This document shows, in pieces, positions 61,375-64,000 of a stretch of 64,000 nucleotides of DNA; the stretch's first letter is position 1; the number at the start of each line of letters is the position of its first letter. The translations under genes and the position numbers were made by a program. The notes under the pieces are model-generated. The model was not told the origin of the DNA and did not search any database. It saw nothing but the letters and a program-made list of their open reading frames with translations. The DNA is taken from assembly GCA_958477465.1 (NCBI GenBank), contig CAUEFX010000007.1, forward strand, positions 46,720 to 110,719. The letters are read 5' to 3'. The stretch comes from an uncultured Bacteroides sp. (GTDB taxonomy: Bacteria; Bacteroidota; Bacteroidia; Bacteroidales; Bacteroidaceae).

Positions 61375-61467
61375 AGATTTGGAAAAGAATATTTCTGCAA
61401 AAGCTGGGAGCCGGGGCGGTTTAAATCTTACCCGGTATTATTATATGGAAAACAAGCCTGTTTTTAT

Positions 61468-61621
61468 GTCGTTTCACTATCATGAGACGAGCATCTCTCA
61501 ATTGTGTAACGAGCGTCTCTCAATCGTGAAATGTACGTCTCATAACCGTGAGACGCAAATTTTGCTTAGGCGTTTTCAATAAGGGTGGAGCAGGGGTGTA
61601 ATAAGGGCGGAGCAGAGGTTG
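61468..61621. repeat. Second 22-bp periodic array with dyad units
   Basis: Four units start at 61468, 61490, 61512 and 61534. The common core is CGTCTCA-6 bases-TGAGACG (perfect in unit 4, GT-paired in unit 1). After one unrelated 22-base interval (61556-61577), two further 22-bp units (61578 and 61600; AATAAGGGTGGAGCAG type) continue in the same phase. No repeat is seen in 61622-61824. Confidence 0.75.
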
Positions 61622-61824
61622 TGGTTTCCAATATCTGACCATTGATATTTCTTTCCGTAACAAGGTTCATCTATATCACAGCCAGATCCGTTCCGTTTCT
61701 CTTTATCCGCAATGAAGTGACATAACAGCTTTTAATTACGGATATTCACTGAACAGTTACCACAATTTATTGATTTTAAAAAGCATAATTTTCCCTGCTT
61801 CTATACTTTTTTTGCCGAAAAATG

Positions 61825-61832
61825 TATATTTG
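61825..61832 (+). promoter_or_regulatory. -7 element upstream of 61884 gene
   Basis: TATATTTG matches TAnnTTTG exactly; no TTTG at the expected -33 position. Confidence 0.4.
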
Positions 61833-61883
61833 CAATACACAACCTCTAAATAGAATTGGTTGGAAAAGAACAAAATCAATAAA

Positions 61884-62351
61884 ATGAATATGAAAACAAA
61901 AATTATAAGGATTTGTGCAAATGTAATATTAGCCATTATTGTTTTTTATAGTGGGTATTATTGGTCTAAAATTGAAGACATGTCTACTTCATTAAATCCT
62001 AAGTATAAATATTCTGAAATATATTTTTCTTCATTAAATATGAGATTATATTTTATTGTCGAAACATGGGGCTTATTAGGGCAACATTCTGCTATAGTGA
62101 TAACTACAAATAATCCTCAAGAGAAAGGTTGGAAGTACAATTCTGACATGGATTATAAATTTACAACCGAAGAGTTATTTTATAAACCGCAAGGAGACTC
62201 ATTGGTCATTTATTCTGATTTGGTGATTGATCCTCCTAAAAAATTTAATAGTGATATTGTACTTGTACTAAAAAAGCTATCACATGATGAGCAGAGTAAA
62301 ATGATATATTGGAATCGTGAAAGAAGTGGATTTTCAAGGGTAGGTATATGA
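61884..62351 (+). CDS. Hypothetical membrane-anchored protein
   Basis: 155 residues from the ATG at 61884 (an ATG two codons later is also possible; a TTG at 61860 is less likely). One N-terminal membrane helix (ICANVILAIIVFYSGYYW) and a soluble exterior domain with alternating beta strands (MRLYFIVETWGLLGQHSAIV, DSLVIYSDLVIDPP). Not recognised. Base composition is much more AT-rich than the PUL, and its neighbours are similarly small, single-helix proteins, as in accessory immunity-gene clusters; that link is inference. Confidence 0.7.
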   Translation: MNMKTKIIRICANVILAIIVFYSGYYWSKIEDMSTSLNPKYKYSEIYFSSLNMRLYFIVETWGLLGQHSAIVITTNNPQEKGWKYNSDMDYKFTTEELFYKPQGDSLVIYSDLVIDPPKKFNSDIVLVLKKLSHDEQSKMIYWNRERSGFSRVGI

Positions 62352-62379
62352 ACTATCTTCCATAAATTTAGAGAATCAC

Positions 62380-62469
62380 TTAAAACAACACAAGTTGCCA
62401 GTCCTTGACAAAATCCACATCAATGGCAGGCTTCTTTTCATCATCAACGAATTTCTCATGTTGTTGCAT
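62380..62469 (-). pseudogene. Possible C-terminal gene remnant
   Basis: A 29-codon stretch (MQQHEKFVDDEKK, then PAIDVDFVKDWQLVLF and stop) reads like the end of a real protein, and its frame stays open about 12 codons further upstream. Base composition is higher in G+C than the flanking genes. Family not recognised. It lies in the 207-bp gap between two plus-strand genes. Confidence 0.3.
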
Positions 62470-62558
62470 TGCATACCTATATATATGCGGCTGAACACAA
62501 AATAGAAATCACTTGAGCTAAAACCAATTGAATATGATAATGTATTAAACTTTGCATT

Positions 62559-63149
62559 ATGAAAAAAATTATTATAGCAACTCTTATAATGGCATTGTTT
62601 TTTTGTATGTTGTTATCACACAAAGAATACCGAAATTACAAGATAACGAACATTACACTTTCTGAGATTGTTATCAAAGATTCTCTTTTGAATTTGAGAA
62701 AGGGAAATAGATATTTCCTATTAGAATTCATGGTAGACTATTGCAATAGTTCTTTAACTTTTATGGGAGGAGGTATAGAACCTGGTTTGAATGGTACAAT
62801 TGAGTCAATTAAATCTATAAAAATAATAGATTCCAATGGCAATGATATATCCTCGTTGTTTCATAATCTTACAATTGAGGACAATGATTTATGGCTCGAC
62901 GATTACTTAGTTTTTTCTAAAAGTTATAATATTGATTCTTTGGCAAATAGCATAAATCATCGAGACAGGAATGAAGTTGGACTAAGAATTACTATTCCAC
63001 GGCTATTCGTAATTGATTCAACATCTGTAATCCCTGACTCTGTTATTCTAAGTTTTGGAACACATTCTATTATTAGCAATGTCAATCATAAAAGCAAACC
63101 CTTAGTTTTAAGTACAAGTCAAATAAAAGATTTAAGTATATTCATATAA
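62559..63149 (+). CDS. Hypothetical secreted or membrane-anchored protein
   Basis: 196 residues. An N-terminal hydrophobic segment (IIIATLIMALFFCMLL) is a signal or anchor; Cys16 follows Phe-Phe, so a lipoprotein is conceivable but the box is poor. The rest is predicted beta-rich (ITNITLSEIVIKDSLLNL, VGLRITIPRLFVID). Family not recognised. AT-rich like its neighbours. The gene ends 14 bp before the broken Imm26-like gene, so the two may be co-transcribed. Confidence 0.7.
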   Translation: MKKIIIATLIMALFFCMLLSHKEYRNYKITNITLSEIVIKDSLLNLRKGNRYFLLEFMVDYCNSSLTFMGGGIEPGLNGTIESIKSIKIIDSNGNDISSLFHNLTIEDNDLWLDDYLVFSKSYNIDSLANSINHRDRNEVGLRITIPRLFVIDSTSVIPDSVILSFGTHSIISNVNHKSKPLVLSTSQIKDLSIFI

Positions 63150-63163
63150 AAACAGTCAAAACG

Positions 63164-63668
63164 ATGGTAAGAACATATACAAAAAATAGGAGATGTTTTC
63201 TCTGTAAAAATAGATGAGAAGACCAAGAAATATTTTCAATTAATAGCTTATGATCTGGCACAGCTAAACAGTGATGTTATTAGAGTGTTTAAAGAACACT
63301 ATCCGAGAAATTCGAATCCTGACTTATCAAAAATAGTGAGCGGTGAAATAGAGTTCTATATACATAGTACAGCAAAAGCAGGTCTAAAGATGAATTTTTG
63401 GAATAAAATTGGCAATAGCAAGGATATTGGAGAAATCAATCATATATTATTCCGAATCACAGAGGATTATGGGGAAACCCCTTGCGAAGAGCTTATAACT
63501 GTCTCTACAAAATGGTGGGTGTGGCGAATTAATGAAGAACAAAAATATGTAGGGAAATTGAAAAAGAAATATCAAAAGTCATATATTGGAATGGTAATAA
63601 ATCCATTCGCTCTTTTAGAAATGATAAAATCCGGTGATAGATATCCCATAAATTATCTCTCGTTTTGA
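63164..63668 (+). pseudogene. Imm26-like immunity protein gene with a +1 frameshift
   Basis: The ATG at 63164 reads MVRTYTK and then leaves frame in a run of six A (63181-63186), stopping soon after. Removing one A joins it to an open frame, KIGDVFSVKIDEKTKKYFQL onward, which runs to the stop at 63668 (about 167 residues in all). The IGDVFSV opening, the YFQLIAYD strand and the KWWVWRIN segment look like Imm26-type immunity proteins of polymorphic toxins. Without correction only an internal GTG at 63285 would give a 127-residue fragment lacking the N-terminus. Family call is moderate; the frameshift call is stronger. Confidence 0.6.
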
Positions 63669-63731
63669 AAAAGGGATAATTATGGATATATATTTTTTTA
63701 GGATACCGTCAATCCAAGAAGACTTTTAGTA

Positions 63732-63739
63732 TATATTTG
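63732..63739 (+). promoter_or_regulatory. -7 element upstream of 63767 gene
   Basis: TATATTTG matches TAnnTTTG exactly, 27 bp before the ATG; no clear -33 box. Confidence 0.4.
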
Positions 63740-63766
63740 CATATTCAGTTTTTACAAAAAAGAGTA

Positions 63767-63952
63767 ATGAAAATTAGTGTATTGGGTGTATTGTTTCTTG
63801 TACTTGTTCTACTGTATCTTAGATACGATAACACGGGGTATCATTATGGGTTAGCGTGTAGTTTCTGCAATAAAAATATGCCGTATGGACTAACACCCAA
63901 AATCAATTCTGATTATCCACAGAGTTTTGTTTTACTTGATGAAGATGCATAA
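63767..63952 (+). CDS. Small hypothetical membrane protein
   Basis: 61 residues. One membrane helix (ISVLGVLFLVLVLLYL) followed by a short exterior tail with a CxxC-like pair (LACSFCNKNMPYG). Complete, with TAA at 63950-63952. Not recognised; could be a truncated longer protein. The last 48 bases of the window hold no visible feature. Confidence 0.55.
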   Translation: MKISVLGVLFLVLVLLYLRYDNTGYHYGLACSFCNKNMPYGLTPKINSDYPQSFVLLDEDA

Positions 63953-64000
63953 TTCGGAGCATCCCCACCCAGTATTTCCTCCTCAATTAGCATCTTTTGA

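Noticed and set aside
61379..61582. 67-codon frame over the 22-bp array
   Set aside because: The 22-bp period breaks the reading frame each unit and the translation is repeat-derived.

Overview
The window looks like a chromosomal segment of a gut Bacteroides or close relative. Evidence: a SusC/SusD pair, two hybrid two-component sensors (HTCS), many secreted glycoside hydrolases, Bacteroidales -33/-7 promoters (TTTG, then TAnnTTTG), little Shine-Dalgarno signal, and moderate G+C that falls sharply in the last 2 kb. All functional calls come from reading motifs and translations; no database search was run.

Layout. (1) 1-28996, minus strand: a polysaccharide utilization locus (PUL) transcribed right to left. 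Its order is GLUG-repeat surface protein, SusC, SusD, GH92, GH76, GH2 (broken by one amber codon), DUF4886/GLUG protein, and a multimodular GH3 that runs off the left edge. (2) 28997-29912: a gene-free stretch with the PUL promoter, a terminator-like hairpin and a 22-bp dyad repeat array. (3) 29913-38079, minus: HTCS1 preceded by a GH38 alpha-mannosidase. (4) 38268-44241, plus: a GH2 with CBM-like and discoidin modules, and a sialate-O-acetylesterase-like esterase. (5) 44505-53275, minus: GH127, GH3, GH125, a GH76 lipoprotein and, at the operon head, a truncated GH97 remnant. (6) 53649-57740, plus: HTCS2, divergent from that operon. (7) 57907-61323, minus: carB preceded by a 36-codon leader peptide and an intrinsic terminator, a candidate attenuator. 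(8) 61400-64000: a second 22-bp dyad array and AT-rich small genes, including a frameshifted Imm26-like immunity gene.

How it fits together. GH76 (endo-alpha-1,6-mannanase), GH92 and GH38 (alpha-mannosidases) and GH125 (exo-alpha-1,6-mannosidase) are the usual set for a fungal or yeast type alpha-mannan. Two GH3, two GH2, a GH127, an esterase and a lost GH97 suggest the mannan carries beta-linked side sugars and acetyl groups. Surface GH76 and the GLUG proteins would bind and cut, SusCD would import, periplasmic exo-enzymes would trim, and HTCS1/HTCS2 would sense the oligosaccharides. Eight secreted proteins end in a C-terminal domain resembling the T9SS type A sorting domain, which is notable for a gut Bacteroides.

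Most unusual items: the carB leader-peptide attenuator, the two 22-bp dyad arrays, the amber-interrupted GH2, the GH97 stub, the homopolymer frameshift in the immunity gene, and the shared N-terminal binding cassette on a GH3 and a GH2. No tRNA, rRNA, CRISPR array, transposase or integrase was recognised.
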